From assembly GCA_903828785.1 (NCBI GenBank), contig CAIKNP010000003.1:1-64000 (forward strand): a stretch of DNA of 64,000 nt, given 5' to 3'. The notes beneath the pieces were generated by a model that saw only the letters and a list, made by a program, of their open reading frames with translations, had not been told where the DNA came from and did not search any database. How positions within the stretch are numbered: the stretch's first letter is position 1; every line of letters begins with the position of its first letter. The translations under genes and the position numbers were made by a program. This stretch comes from an uncultured Actinomycetes bacterium (lineage in GTDB: Bacteria > Actinomycetota > Acidimicrobiia > Acidimicrobiales > RAAP-2). This document shows, one piece after another, positions 26,656 through 35,630 of the stretch.

Positions 26656-27597
26656 ATGAGTTTGTCAACTAACCTGATGACCTACGATGCACGTAGCAGG
26701 CGCCTGGAGAGACCTATGGACGACGAAATCTTTAGCCGCATGATGCCCCTCTCGGAGCCCGAGTTACACGAGCCCGTTTTGATCTACGCCCTCGAAGGGT
26801 GGATTGACGCGGGTCTGGGTGCCTCAGTGGCGATGAGCACGCTCATGGCCTCCATCCATACCGAGGCACTGGCCACCTTCGACACCGATTACTTCATTGA
26901 CCAGCGCGCCCGCCGTCCTATGGTGCGCATCATTGACGGTGTCACCACGGAGTTGACCTGGCCCGAGATTTCCCTGCGGTGGGGTCGCGACCGTGATGGC
27001 GCCGACCTGCTCTTCCTCGTGGGACCAGAGCCGGATTTTCACTGGAGTGATTTCGTCGAGGCGGTCACCGACGCGGCCATGTCCTACGGCGTGCGTTTGG
27101 CCCTGGGATTAGGGGCCTTTCCCGCACCCACTCCCCACACCCGACCAGTCAGAGTGATTGGTACTGCCCCCGCCCAGAGCGTTAACCTCCTCGCGGCGAT
27201 CGGTACCGTGAGTGGTGAGCTGGAGGTGCCCGCCGGTATAAATTCTGCGCTCGAACTCGGCTTCGCTGACGTCGATATTGACGTCATGACCCTCTGGGCC
27301 CGCGTGCCGCACTACGTAGCCTCAATGTCCTACCCGCAGGCTTCGGCGGCCCTTATTGAGGCGCTCGCCCGAGTGGGAGGACTTTCCCTAGACGCGAGCG
27401 ACCTGCGGGTCTCCGCCGATGAAGCTCGGGCCCGGGTGGACGACCTGGTCATGAACAACGTCGAACACGCCACCATGGTGGAGCAGCTCGAAGAGGTGGC
27501 TGACGAGGACGAGGGAAATTCGCTCGGCGACCAAATTCCTAGCGGAGACGAATTGGCCGCGGAACTCGAGCGATTCTTGCGGGGCGAATCGTCCTAG
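26656..27597 (+). CDS. PAC2 family protein
   Basis: This 313-residue protein has the PAC2 (proteasome-assembly chaperone-like) fold, opening with PVLIYALEGWIDAGLGASVA near residue 35 and containing LLFLVGPEPDFHWSDF. Family members are widespread in proteasome-bearing actinobacteria and archaea; the bacterial role is not settled. Start candidates are the ATG at 26656 (GGGAGA site) and one at 26716 (GGAGA site). The C-terminal part is acidic. It ends three bases from the convergent metallopeptidase gene. Confidence 0.85.
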   Translation: MSLSTNLMTYDARSRRLERPMDDEIFSRMMPLSEPELHEPVLIYALEGWIDAGLGASVAMSTLMASIHTEALATFDTDYFIDQRARRPMVRIIDGVTTELTWPEISLRWGRDRDGADLLFLVGPEPDFHWSDFVEAVTDAAMSYGVRLALGLGAFPAPTPHTRPVRVIGTAPAQSVNLLAAIGTVSGELEVPAGINSALELGFADVDIDVMTLWARVPHYVASMSYPQASAALIEALARVGGLSLDASDLRVSADEARARVDDLVMNNVEHATMVEQLEEVADEDEGNSLGDQIPSGDELAAELERFLRGESS

Positions 27598-27600
27598 TGA

Positions 27601-28176
27601 TCAGTTCGCGCTGAGGTCGTTCTCAATCCGCAAACCTAATCCCAGGGCGTATCCGTCGAGAAAAAGACCACTCTCACGCTGTCGAGGGAAGCGGTCGGCC
27701 AGAGCGTAAAAAGCGGGCGAATGATCAGCTTCGATGAGATGCGCGAGCTCGTGCACGAGAACGGCGTCGATCACCCACGAGGGACACTGCTGGAGCCGCG
27801 ACGAGAGACGAATCTCCTTAGAGTCGGGCGAACAAGATGCCCAGCGCTGTCGCTGCGAATCGCTCCAGCGAACGGAGCTGGGCCGGACCCCGTCAAGGTA
27901 GCGGTCGGCTAGTTCCGCCGCTCGCTCTTCGAGGTCGTGGTCACCACTCATCAGCTGGGGGCGTTGCGCCATGAGCCGCACGACCAGGTCATCAACGAAG
28001 ATGCTGCGATCGCGCCCCCGAAGCCGAGCGGGTATCTGCACGATGATTCTCGTCCCCGACCAGTGCGCCGTGCCCGTCTTCTTACGCCGGGCCGAAGCCC
28101 GTATTTCCACTTCGGGACGATCGAAACGGGGTGCCTCAATCGTGACCGTTGACATCGACGGCGAAACTTTGGCCAT
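27601..28176 (-). CDS. YgjP-type (M48-like) zinc metallopeptidase
   Basis: This 191-residue protein has a HExxH zinc motif (VLVHELAHLIEADH, near residue 142) with a following HSPAFYALADRF, the pattern of the YgjP/WLM-like DUF45 family. An IPARLRGRDRSIFVDDLV segment fits the family N-terminus. Its ATG overlaps the leuS stop by one base (TAATG), so it is cotranscribed with leuS. The substrate is unknown. Confidence 0.85.
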   Translation of the reverse strand: MAKVSPSMSTVTIEAPRFDRPEVEIRASARRKKTGTAHWSGTRIIVQIPARLRGRDRSIFVDDLVVRLMAQRPQLMSGDHDLEERAAELADRYLDGVRPSSVRWSDSQRQRWASCSPDSKEIRLSSRLQQCPSWVIDAVLVHELAHLIEADHSPAFYALADRFPRQRESGLFLDGYALGLGLRIENDLSAN

Positions 28177-30644
28177 TACAAAATGATATTGATTAATCGT
28201 GGCGGAACGGCCACCACCCGTTGAGGACTCGCGCCGGCCATCAACTCGACGATGGTCGCATCGGCCAGGGCAGCCGCAATCGCGTCGACCTCACTCACGT
28301 CGGGGCTCACCTCGATGCGCGACTTAAGCTTGCCGTTTATTTGCAGCACCATCGTGACGAGCGCGCGCGCGGTCAGTGTGGCGTCCGCCAGGGGCCAGGG
28401 CTGCGCGTGCACGCTCGAAGCGTCCGGATGGCGCATCTCCCACAGTTCGGCAGTGATGTGCGGGGCCATCGGCGCAAGTAAGCGCATAAAGAGGTCGAGG
28501 CACTCGTCGAGAACCACCTGATTGATCCCCTCCTTCGAGCGCGCCGCCTTCGACATCGTGTTCAAGAGTTCCATCAAGGCTGCGACCGCGGTGTTGTAAC
28601 TCCACTTTTCGAGTCCGTCGGTGACTTTGTCAATGGTGCGGTGAACCTCGCGAAGTACTTCGAGGTCACCTTCGGTGCGCTCCGTGTGAAAGTGGCACTC
28701 GTCGTATTGGCTGAGTCGGTAGATGCGGTCTAAAAAGCGGGCACAGCCTTCAATCACGTCCTCGGTTTGGCTCGTCCAATCAACGTCGTCGGCCGGTGGA
28801 CCCACGAAGAGGTGGAAGAGGCGCAGGCCATCAGCCCCCACCGTCTCGTAGTACTTTTCCGGCGCAATCAAGTTGCCCTTGGACTTGGACATCTTTGATC
28901 CATCGAGGCGAATCATGCCCTGGGTAAAGAGGCGCTTAAAGGGCTCACGGGGGAGGCCCGGAGCCACGCCAGTGTCGATGAGGGCCTTGAGGTAGAAGCG
29001 CGCGTAGAGGAGGTGCAAAATAGCGTGCTCGATACCACCGATGTACTGGTCGACCGGCATCCACTTTTCAACTTCAACGGGGTCGAAGGCTTGGCCCTCG
29101 GTGAAGGGGTCGGCATATCGCAGGAAATACCACGACGAGTCCGTGAAGGTGTCCATGGTGTCGGCTTCGCGACGAGCCGCTCCCCCGCAGTGTGGGCAGG
29201 TCGTGTTACGAAATCCTTCGTGCGTCGCCAGCGGTGACTGGCCGGACTTGTCCATCACCACGTCATCGGGTGCGAGGACCGGTAGCTGGTCCTCGGGCAC
29301 CGGCACGATGCCGCAGGCGTCGCAGTAGACCACCGGAATGGGGCAACCCCAGAAACGCTGGCGCGAGACCAGCCAGTCACGAAGGCGATAGTTAACTTTG
29401 CGCAGGCCCTGGGCGTGTTCTTCCAGATAGGTCGTCGCTCGCTCCTTGGCTTCGGCTACGTCAAGTCCGTCGAGAAAGCCCGAGTTGATGTGCACCCCCT
29501 CGCCGCTGTAGGCCCCGCCAGTGAAACCTTCGGGAGGGGCGATGGTGCGAACTACCGGCAAGCCATGAATTTCAGCAAAAGCGAAGTCACGCTCGTCCTC
29601 GGCCGGAACCGCCATGATGGCGCCCGTTCCGTAGTTGCCCAGCACGTAGTCGGCCACGTAGACCGGCACGGGCTGCTGATTGAAGGGGTTGATGACGAAA
29701 GATCCCGTAAAGGCTCCACGCTTCTCGAGGTTGGCCCCCGAGTCCGACGACGAGGTTCGTTCGAGTTCGCTGGCCTGCGAAGCTCGCTCGACGAGGGCCT
29801 GTACCCGGCTGCGCTCGTCGTCGGTGGTTAAGAAGTCCAGCAGGGGATGCTCGGGAGCCACGACAGCGTAGGTGACGCCAAATCCAGTATCCGGACGGGT
29901 GGTGAAGACACGCAGGGATTTAGAGGAATCAACTGCGAGCGCTAAGTCAAACTCCACTCCCTCACTGCGACCAATCCAGTTGCGCTGCATGGTTTTGACC
30001 CGCTCGGGCCATTCCAACGAATCGACGTCGTTCAGCAATTCGTCGGCGTAGTCGGTGATTTTAAAGAACCACTGCTCGAGGTGCTTGCGCTCGACCAAGT
30101 CACCGGAGCGGTCACAGGTGCCGTCGGCGTTCACTTGCTCATTGGCCAAGACGGTGGCGCAACCGGGGCACCAGTTAACCGGAGCGTTCGCGCGGTAGGC
30201 CAAACCCGCCTTCAAAAAGCGGAGGAAAATTGTTTGGGCCCAGCGCATGTAGCGAGGATCGTGACTGAAAACCTCTCGTCGCCAGTCATAAACGGCACCG
30301 AGTCGACGTACCGAATTCTTCAGCTCAACCATGCGGGCGTCAGTAAAGAGGCGGGGATGGCTGCCGGCTTTGATGGCGGCATTTTCGGCGGGAAGTCCAA
30401 AGGAATCAAAACCGAAGGGCGACAGAACGGCCTTGCCCTTCATGGTTTGGTAGCGAACGACCAAGTCGCCAAAGGTGTAGTTACGAATGTGTCCCTGGTG
30501 GGCGGTGCCCGAAGGGTAGGGGTACATGCATAGGGCGTAGTAGCGCTCGCGGGGATCGTCGTTGTCGACTTCGTAGGTGCCCTCGTCCAGCCAACGGGCT
30601 TGCCATTTTTGTTCTACCTGGGTGACATTAAAGGGTCGGGCCAT
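28176..30644 (-). CDS. leuS: leucyl-tRNA synthetase
   Basis: This enzyme charges tRNA-Leu. The 822 residues hold the class I HIGH-like site (YPYPSGTAHQGHIRNY, near residue 40), the editing domain (DTGFGVTYAVVAPEH), a zinc-like insertion (YCDACG, CPHCGG) and the KMSKSKGN loop near residue 580. The anticodon-binding domain follows. ATG 30644 is the likely start; a GTG three bases upstream is also possible. The metallopeptidase gene follows directly. Confidence 0.97.
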   Translation of the reverse strand: MARPFNVTQVEQKWQARWLDEGTYEVDNDDPRERYYALCMYPYPSGTAHQGHIRNYTFGDLVVRYQTMKGKAVLSPFGFDSFGLPAENAAIKAGSHPRLFTDARMVELKNSVRRLGAVYDWRREVFSHDPRYMRWAQTIFLRFLKAGLAYRANAPVNWCPGCATVLANEQVNADGTCDRSGDLVERKHLEQWFFKITDYADELLNDVDSLEWPERVKTMQRNWIGRSEGVEFDLALAVDSSKSLRVFTTRPDTGFGVTYAVVAPEHPLLDFLTTDDERSRVQALVERASQASELERTSSSDSGANLEKRGAFTGSFVINPFNQQPVPVYVADYVLGNYGTGAIMAVPAEDERDFAFAEIHGLPVVRTIAPPEGFTGGAYSGEGVHINSGFLDGLDVAEAKERATTYLEEHAQGLRKVNYRLRDWLVSRQRFWGCPIPVVYCDACGIVPVPEDQLPVLAPDDVVMDKSGQSPLATHEGFRNTTCPHCGGAARREADTMDTFTDSSWYFLRYADPFTEGQAFDPVEVEKWMPVDQYIGGIEHAILHLLYARFYLKALIDTGVAPGLPREPFKRLFTQGMIRLDGSKMSKSKGNLIAPEKYYETVGADGLRLFHLFVGPPADDVDWTSQTEDVIEGCARFLDRIYRLSQYDECHFHTERTEGDLEVLREVHRTIDKVTDGLEKWSYNTAVAALMELLNTMSKAARSKEGINQVVLDECLDLFMRLLAPMAPHITAELWEMRHPDASSVHAQPWPLADATLTARALVTMVLQINGKLKSRIEVSPDVSEVDAIAAALADATIVELMAGASPQRVVAVPPRLINIIL

Positions 30645-30713
30645 CACTTCATTCTAGGGAATGACGACGAAGGCGGCATTGGTGGGTTGCGCGTTGCGCA
30701 TTCATCACCACAG

Positions 30714-30729
30714 TTTGGTTCAGACCAAA
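30714..30729. repeat. short palindrome before a small TTG-start gene
   Basis: TTTGGT and ACCAAA flank a four-base TCAG loop, 8 bases upstream of the GGGAGGA ribosome site of the next gene. It could be an operator or leader hairpin; nothing else supports a specific role. Confidence 0.35.
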
Positions 30730-30748
30730 GTTTTCATGGGAGGAATGC

Positions 30749-31057
30749 TTGTCTTTTGTCGCCGCCTACACCTGGCGTTGTCAGCCCGGGCACGAAGATG
30801 AATTGATACGTCAAAGCCAGGATCTTCGAGCGCATGAGACTCGCCTCGGTGCCGTCATTGCCGCGTATCGAGTGGTATCCGGAGGGGACGCAGGATCTAT
30901 CGTCTTCACCGCTACTTTCGATTCAGAGGAGCATTACGCCGCCTGGATCGATGCCCTGGAGGGCGACCCCGAATCAGTCAAGATTCTTGACGAGATTGGC
31001 AATCACGATGCGTGGAGCATGACCGCGGTGGCCACCTCTATTTCCCTCGACTGGTGA
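30749..31057 (+). CDS. small ABM-like (dimeric alpha/beta barrel) protein
   Basis: This 102-residue protein looks like the ABM/stress-responsive ferredoxin-like fold: a beta strand (FVAAYTWRCQPG), a helix (EDELIRQSQDLRAHE), then beta strands and the segment FTATFDSEEHYAAWIDALEG. Such proteins are heme-degrading or quinone-linked monooxygenases or have no known activity. The start is a TTG with a strong GGGAGGA site six bases before it; an ATG at 30745 is out of frame. It is a single-gene unit ahead of tRNA-Ala. Confidence 0.7.
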   Translation: MSFVAAYTWRCQPGHEDELIRQSQDLRAHETRLGAVIAAYRVVSGGDAGSIVFTATFDSEEHYAAWIDALEGDPESVKILDEIGNHDAWSMTAVATSISLDW

Positions 31058-31091
31058 AAGCCTCGCTTTTTTTACGCTCGTGAGCACCTGC

Positions 31092-31097
31092 TAAGAT
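31092..31097 (+). promoter_or_regulatory. candidate -10 element of tRNA-Ala
   Basis: TAAGAT lies 12 bases before the tRNA 5' end, the right distance for a sigma-70 start. I see no good -35 hexamer, so the call is weak. Confidence 0.35.
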
Positions 31098-31108
31098 GGG
31101 TCACTCGC

Positions 31109-31181
31109 GGGGGTATAGCTCAGCTGGCAGAGCACTTGCATGGCATGCAAGGGGTCCGGGGTTCAAATCCCCGTACCTCCA
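31109..31181 (+). tRNA. tRNA-Ala (anticodon GGC)
   Basis: The cloverleaf has acceptor GGGGGTA against TACCTCC (one G-T pair), an anticodon stem CTTGC/GCAAG with loop ATGGCAT giving GGC, and a T-arm with GTTCAAATC. The discriminator is A and CCA is not encoded, unlike in the tRNA-Asn of this window. Confidence 0.96.
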
Positions 31182-31284
31182 CAAAGTGGGAAACACTTAT
31201 TTTTGACTTACGGATATCACATACGTGATTGTTATTTTTCTCTCGAAGCCAATTCCGGTTTCACTAAATCCACAGGAGTGGGAA

Positions 31285-31770
31285 ATGAATTTGAACCGCA
31301 TCGCAACATGGGCCGCAACAATCGTTCTTGGGGCCAGCGGCTCCATTGCGGTGCTTAGCCAGCCCGCCGGCGCCAGCAGTGAAGGGAACCATGCTGGGAC
31401 CAACCACAATTTGGTCTCAATCGTGAACCACTCGAGCAACGTGGAAAAGAAGGCTAAGGTCCACCTGCACTGCTCCTCCTCCACCGGCATAATGTCGCTC
31501 ACCGTTTCTGGCATCAACACCTTGGACGCACAAAAGAATTCATTCTTGGACTACTTCATTGCTAACGGTGTTACCCCAAATATTGGCTGGCAGCTCGGTA
31601 CGGATGCCGGCAACATCGTCATTACTCAGGATCCCACCAGTGGCCTGTGGGCCGGCAACCTGCGCCTGCAGCTGCCCAACGTCAACTCGTGCTCGAAGGG
31701 CTCGGCCTTCACTCTTACTGACCAGCCGTACGCCACGGGTGCCCTCAAGTTCACCGGGGTTCTTTCGTAA
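31285..31770 (+). CDS. small secreted protein, function unknown
   Basis: This 161-residue protein begins with a signal peptide (NLNRIATWAATIVLGASG, cleavage probably after QPAGA near residue 32). The mature part is rich in beta-prone residues, with one Cys in HLHCSS and another near the C-terminus (VNSCSKG), possibly forming a disulfide. I recognise no family. The ATG at 31285 follows CAGGAGTGGG; an upstream in-frame ATG at 31225 would spoil the signal peptide. A strong terminator follows, so it is a single-gene transcript. Confidence 0.7.
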   Translation: MNLNRIATWAATIVLGASGSIAVLSQPAGASSEGNHAGTNHNLVSIVNHSSNVEKKAKVHLHCSSSTGIMSLTVSGINTLDAQKNSFLDYFIANGVTPNIGWQLGTDAGNIVITQDPTSGLWAGNLRLQLPNVNSCSKGSAFTLTDQPYATGALKFTGVLS

Positions 31771-31828
31771 GGCCGGTAGTTACCCCTTTGGGCTCACGCT
31801 GCTTTAGCCTTGCGTGAGCTCGAGTCTC

Positions 31829-31868
31829 CAGTCGAACCTAGGGCGTTGCCCTAGGTTCGACTGTTTTT
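31829..31868 (+). terminator. strong Rho-independent terminator
   Basis: A perfect 16-bp stem (31829-31844 with 31848-31863) closes a three-base GTT loop and is followed by TTTTT. It ends the secreted-protein transcript, 58 bases after its stop. Confidence 0.93.
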
Positions 31869-31943
31869 GGGGCTGAAGGACCGGCGGGAGCGGTCCTGGC
31901 GCAACAGCGAAAGCCGTAAATAGTGAATGTGCAATAATGACAA

Positions 31944-32411
31944 GTGGCCAAAATCGTTAATTTCGTTACGGTGTCGACCGAAGGTCTTGAGTCCTCTCCG
32001 TTCGCCCTCGCCTTGGCGGGACTACGGGCCAACGAAGCTCGCTACTTTCACAACAAGTACGGCCACGTGTTTAGCGTCACACCTGCTTCGAAGTCGAAAA
32101 AAACGGTGGCCTACGTGAGTCGAGTCTTGCTCGAGCGCAACATCGTGATCGATTCACCGCCCTTGCAAGTCTCGTCCTTCGAGGTTGAGGGCGTTCGATG
32201 GACCTACGTCTTTTACGAAAGTGGTCTGTCAATAAACGTGCTCTACCAATTGGAGGGGCCATCACCGAAGCGAGCGGTGGGTTTCAAGCTCTCCGACGGA
32301 ATGGAAATCCCCCCGGAGTTGTCAGCATTCAAATTTGCTCGGCAGAAGTCAAAGCTCGCGGGCACCATTCGCGGGTCGTACTTCGTCGTCAAGGGCGAAT
32401 ATTCGCTGTAA
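31944..32411 (+). CDS. hypothetical protein, possibly leaderless
   Basis: This 155-residue protein matches no family I know. It has alternating hydrophobic strands and a basic N-terminal half (HNKYGHVFSVTPASKSKKTV). The start is a GTG at 31944 with no ribosome site, but AATAAT at 31933-31938 would be a -10 about six bases before it. That would give a leaderless message, which is common in actinobacteria. No signal peptide or membrane helix is visible. It is isolated between a terminator and the ABC importer operon. Confidence 0.55.
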   Translation: MAKIVNFVTVSTEGLESSPFALALAGLRANEARYFHNKYGHVFSVTPASKSKKTVAYVSRVLLERNIVIDSPPLQVSSFEVEGVRWTYVFYESGLSINVLYQLEGPSPKRAVGFKLSDGMEIPPELSAFKFARQKSKLAGTIRGSYFVVKGEYSL

Positions 32412-32461
32412 AGAGTAGCGGGATGCGTTTTGGGTTCTGAATGGCTCAACAAAAACACTTT

Positions 32462-32493
32462 CCCTTCAAGAAGGGTGCCACCTCCTAAGGAGG
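32462..32493. repeat. two tandem small hairpins between genes
   Basis: CCCTT-CAAG-AAGGG (32462-32475) and CCTCC-TAA-GGAGG (32481-32493) follow each other, 50 bases after the hypothetical gene. Neither has a T-run. The second contains a strong AAGGAGG that has no start codon after it. They may trim the upstream message; the role is unclear. Confidence 0.35.
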
Positions 32494-32606
32494 CATCACC
32501 TCAATTAGTATTGGTTGCTTTCACATTGCGACTGAAATCAGCCCACTTCGCTTCGCGAGGGGCCGACTCTCGAGCTTGATGTTACTTTTGGTGGTTTCTT
32601 AACAGG

Positions 32607-32612
32607 TACAAT
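32607..32612 (+). promoter_or_regulatory. candidate -10 of the first ABC importer operon
   Basis: TACAAT lies 30 bases before the GTG at 32642. The spacing to TTG-rich sequence upstream is not standard. If real, it excludes the TTG at 32612 as a start codon. Confidence 0.3.
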
Positions 32613-32641
32613 TGCATTTCGGTGAGAAAGATGGCGGCACG

Positions 32642-33622
32642 GTGAGAGTAATACTTCGGCGATTAGGGGTGTACGCCTTCACGGCGTGGGTCACGATTAC
32701 CGTAAACTTCATCCTCCCCCGCCTCATGCCGGGCAATCCCTTCGATCAAATTGCCGCCAAGTTGACCGGAGTGGTCACCGCCCAGGAACTCCAAGCCATC
32801 AAAATTCAACTCGGTGGCGACATTAATCAGCCAATGATTGAACAATATTGGCACTACCTCAATCAGCTCGCCCACTTCAATCTCGGTGTTTCCATCACCC
32901 TGTCCTCTCCCGTGAGCACCATTCTGGCCGGACAAATTTGGTGGACGGTGGGGCTTATTGGCGTGGCCGCCGTTCTCAGTTTCCTCATTGGGACGGTCCT
33001 CGGAGTTGTCTTCGGATGGATGAGGGGATCACGGGCCGACAACGTAATCCCCGTGGCCACCTTTTTGCAAAGCGTTCCCTATTACTTCCTAGGCACCGTC
33101 TTGATTATGGCCTTTGCCAGTCACTGGCACTTCTTCCCGCTCGAGAACGCGTACGATCTTTCGATCACGCCGGGATGGCATTGGGACTTCATTTCCAGCC
33201 TGCTTCGCCACAGCGAACTACCCATCCTGTCCATCGTCCTAAGCTCGCTCGCCGGCTGGATGCTTGGCATGCGCAACATGATGGTGACCATTGCGGGCGA
33301 GGATTTCGTCTTGATGGCGGTTGCGAAAGGCTTGCCTCGACGTCGGGTGATCTGGCACGCGGCTCGCAGTGCCATTTTGCCCTCGATTGCCAACTTCACC
33401 TTGGCTATTGGACTCTTGGTGTCGGGCTCGCTCCTGGTGGAGCAAATTTTCAACTACCCCGGTGTTGGTAACTTGATTCTGGAGGCGGTGGGAGGCGAAG
33501 ACTACCCATTGATTCAGGGAATCTTCCTCCTCATTACCTTCACGGTTCTGGGGGCGAGTTTCCTCGCCGACATCTTGTACTACGTCCTTGATCCCCGCAT
33601 CCGAACAGCGACGGCCCACTAA
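32642..33622 (+). CDS. peptide-type ABC importer permease (DppB-like)
   Basis: This is the first permease of a family-5 (dipeptide/oligopeptide/nickel) ABC importer, 326 residues. It has the N-terminal helix of the family (LRRLGVYAFTAWVTITVNF) followed by LPRLMPGNPF, five more helices and the EAA-type loop AVAKGLPRRRVIWHAARSA. I chose the GTG at 32642; a TTG at 32612 is in frame but lies on the possible -10. The stop overlaps the next start (TAATG). Transporters of this family also import oligosaccharides, and the nearby GH16 and GH1 genes make that worth considering. Confidence 0.9.
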   Translation: MRVILRRLGVYAFTAWVTITVNFILPRLMPGNPFDQIAAKLTGVVTAQELQAIKIQLGGDINQPMIEQYWHYLNQLAHFNLGVSITLSSPVSTILAGQIWWTVGLIGVAAVLSFLIGTVLGVVFGWMRGSRADNVIPVATFLQSVPYYFLGTVLIMAFASHWHFFPLENAYDLSITPGWHWDFISSLLRHSELPILSIVLSSLAGWMLGMRNMMVTIAGEDFVLMAVAKGLPRRRVIWHAARSAILPSIANFTLAIGLLVSGSLLVEQIFNYPGVGNLILEAVGGEDYPLIQGIFLLITFTVLGASFLADILYYVLDPRIRTATAH

Positions 33623-34569
33623 TGCGCTCACTGCAAATTCCAAAATCGCCCAAGGTAATCAGCGGCGTCGTCATTCTCGGCGTCTTCATCGTGCTAACGG
33701 TTATTGGCCCTTGGATTGCGCCTTATAGTCCCAACACCAACCGATTCAGTACCAGCCAAATGCCGTCGTGGCATCATCTCCTGGGCACGACTCTGCTGGG
33801 ACAAGACGTGTTTTCTCAGCTGCTCGTCGGGTGTCGCGAGACCATGGTGGTCGGATTTGTGGCCGGATTTATTGCCACGGTCTTGTCTATTGTCGTGGGC
33901 CTGGCCGCGGGCTACATCGGCGGAAAGACCGACGAGGGACTGTCACTGCTCTCCAACGTTTTCCTCGCCATTCCCGGGTTACCGCTCATGATCGTTATCA
34001 ATAGTTACCTTCCGCCCGGTAAGCAGGCCAATCCCCTGGTTATCGGTGTGGTCATATCTCTCACCGGTTGGGCGTGGGGCGCGCGAGTATTGCGGGCTCA
34101 GACTATGTCTCTGCGCGACCGTGACTTTGTTGAGGCTGCGCGCATCATTGGTGAGAGTCGCCGGCGAATTATGTTTGGTGAAATTGGTCCGAATCTGCTG
34201 CCCGTCTTGGCGTCGTCGTTACTATTCACCATTCTCTACGCCGTCGGTTTGTTTACGACACTGGCCTTCCTCGGCCTCACCCCACTGAGCACGTGGAACT
34301 GGGGAACCATGCTCTACTGGTCGAACACGCAAAACGCCGCCATCGCGGGACAGTGGTGGTGGGTTGGCCCACCCGGCATCGCAATTGCCCTCGTCGGTAC
34401 TTCGCTCGCCCTCATTAACTTCGGCATCGACGAATTCATTAACCCTCGCCTTCGGGCCGGTGGATTATCGGCGAGGCAACGTCGCAAGGTGGGGATGAGC
34501 CGCCGTCCGCACTTGGGCTTTACGCCCGTTCGGCGAGTTTCAGCGACCAAGCCGACGGGAAGCAACTAA
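33622..34569 (+). CDS. peptide-type ABC importer permease (DppC-like)
   Basis: This is the second permease of the importer, 315 residues. It has the short N-terminal helix and the LGTTLLGQDVFSQLLVGCRET segment typical of DppC/OppC. The EAA loop REAARIIGESRRRIMF-type sequence (residues about 170-190) docks on the ATPases. It is flanked by the DppB-like gene (TAATG overlap) and the DppD-like gene (overlap at 34569). Confidence 0.91.
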   Translation: MRSLQIPKSPKVISGVVILGVFIVLTVIGPWIAPYSPNTNRFSTSQMPSWHHLLGTTLLGQDVFSQLLVGCRETMVVGFVAGFIATVLSIVVGLAAGYIGGKTDEGLSLLSNVFLAIPGLPLMIVINSYLPPGKQANPLVIGVVISLTGWAWGARVLRAQTMSLRDRDFVEAARIIGESRRRIMFGEIGPNLLPVLASSLLFTILYAVGLFTTLAFLGLTPLSTWNWGTMLYWSNTQNAAIAGQWWWVGPPGIAIALVGTSLALINFGIDEFINPRLRAGGLSARQRRKVGMSRRPHLGFTPVRRVSATKPTGSN

Positions 34570-35630
34570 TGACCCTAGAGCACAACATCCTTGACGTTCA
34601 AGATTTTTGCGTCGACTATGGCTACGGCGAAAGTGCGGTGCGAGCGGTAAGCGACGTGAGTTTCACCCTCGGAGCTTCGCGGGTGCTCGGCGTGGCTGGC
34701 GAGAGCGGTTCGGGCAAGTCCACTCTCGTCTACGGTCTCACTCGTTTGCTCCGCGCACCGGGGGTCATCTCTGATGGTGAGGTCACTTTTACTATCGGAG
34801 CCGAGGGCGATCAACGAGCCTTCGACCTCCTGGCGGCCACCGAACAAGATTTGCGGGCCATCCGCTGGTCGCATATCTCCATCGTCTTGCAGAGCGCACT
34901 GAGCGCCCTTAACCCGATGCGCCGCATCGGTCGAGAATTCGACGAAGTGCTACGAACGCACGACAAGAATTCGTCCAAGGAATCTCGACACGAGCGCGCC
35001 ATTGAACTCTTGGCCATGGTGGGACTCGACGCCGACCGCCTCGACCGCTTCCCGCACGAGCTTTCGGGAGGGCAGCGCCAGCGCATCATGATTGCCATGG
35101 CGCTCGCACTGCGCCCGGAACTAGTGATTATGGACGAGCCGACCACTGCGCTCGATGTCGTAACGCAACGAGAAATTGTTTCGGAACTCTACGAATTGCG
35201 TCGCCAACTCGGCTTCGCCATGATTTTCATCACCCACGACCTCTCGCTCCTCGTGGAGCTGGCCGACGAAATAATGGTTATGTACGCTGGGCACATCGTG
35301 GAACGCGCGGCAGCGACGGATCTCTACCACGCTCCGCGTCACCCGTACACGCTCGGATTAATGAACTCCTTCCCCCCGCTCCACGGAGAGCGCAAGGAGT
35401 TGAGTGGTATTCCCGGTACACCGCCCGATCTCAAGTCGCTTCCCGCGGGCTGCAGCTTCAGCCCGCGCTGCGCCTACGCCATGGACATTTGTCATTCGTC
35501 CAAGCCACCGCTGGTGCCCGTTGATGAGACGGGTCGATTGGCGGCCTGCTGGCTCCACGATCCCAGCCATTCGCACAGTGTTCCCGTCGAGTTGGCTAGG
35601 AAGCACGTTCGTGGAGTGGAGGCCCAATGA
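34569..35630 (+). CDS. peptide-type ABC importer ATPase (DppD-like)
   Basis: This 353-residue nucleotide-binding protein has Walker A (GESGSGKST, near residue 43), the signature [16 protein letters not shown], Walker B ([14 protein letters not shown]) and the switch His (ITHDLSLL). The C-terminal oligopeptide-transporter domain with CSFSPRCAYAMDIC, found only in the OppD/OppF class, is present. It overlaps both neighbours by one to four bases. Confidence 0.93.
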   Translation: MTLEHNILDVQDFCVDYGYGESAVRAVSDVSFTLGASRVLGVAGESGSGKSTLVYGLTRLLRAPGVISDGEVTFTIGAEGDQRAFDLLAATEQDLRAIRWSHISIVLQSALSALNPMRRIGREFDEVLRTHDKNSSKESRHERAIELLAMVGLDADRLDRFPHELSGGQRQRIMIAMALALRPELVIMDEPTTALDVVTQREIVSELYELRRQLGFAMIFITHDLSLLVELADEIMVMYAGHIVERAAATDLYHAPRHPYTLGLMNSFPPLHGERKELSGIPGTPPDLKSLPAGCSFSPRCAYAMDICHSSKPPLVPVDETGRLAACWLHDPSHSHSVPVELARKHVRGVEAQ

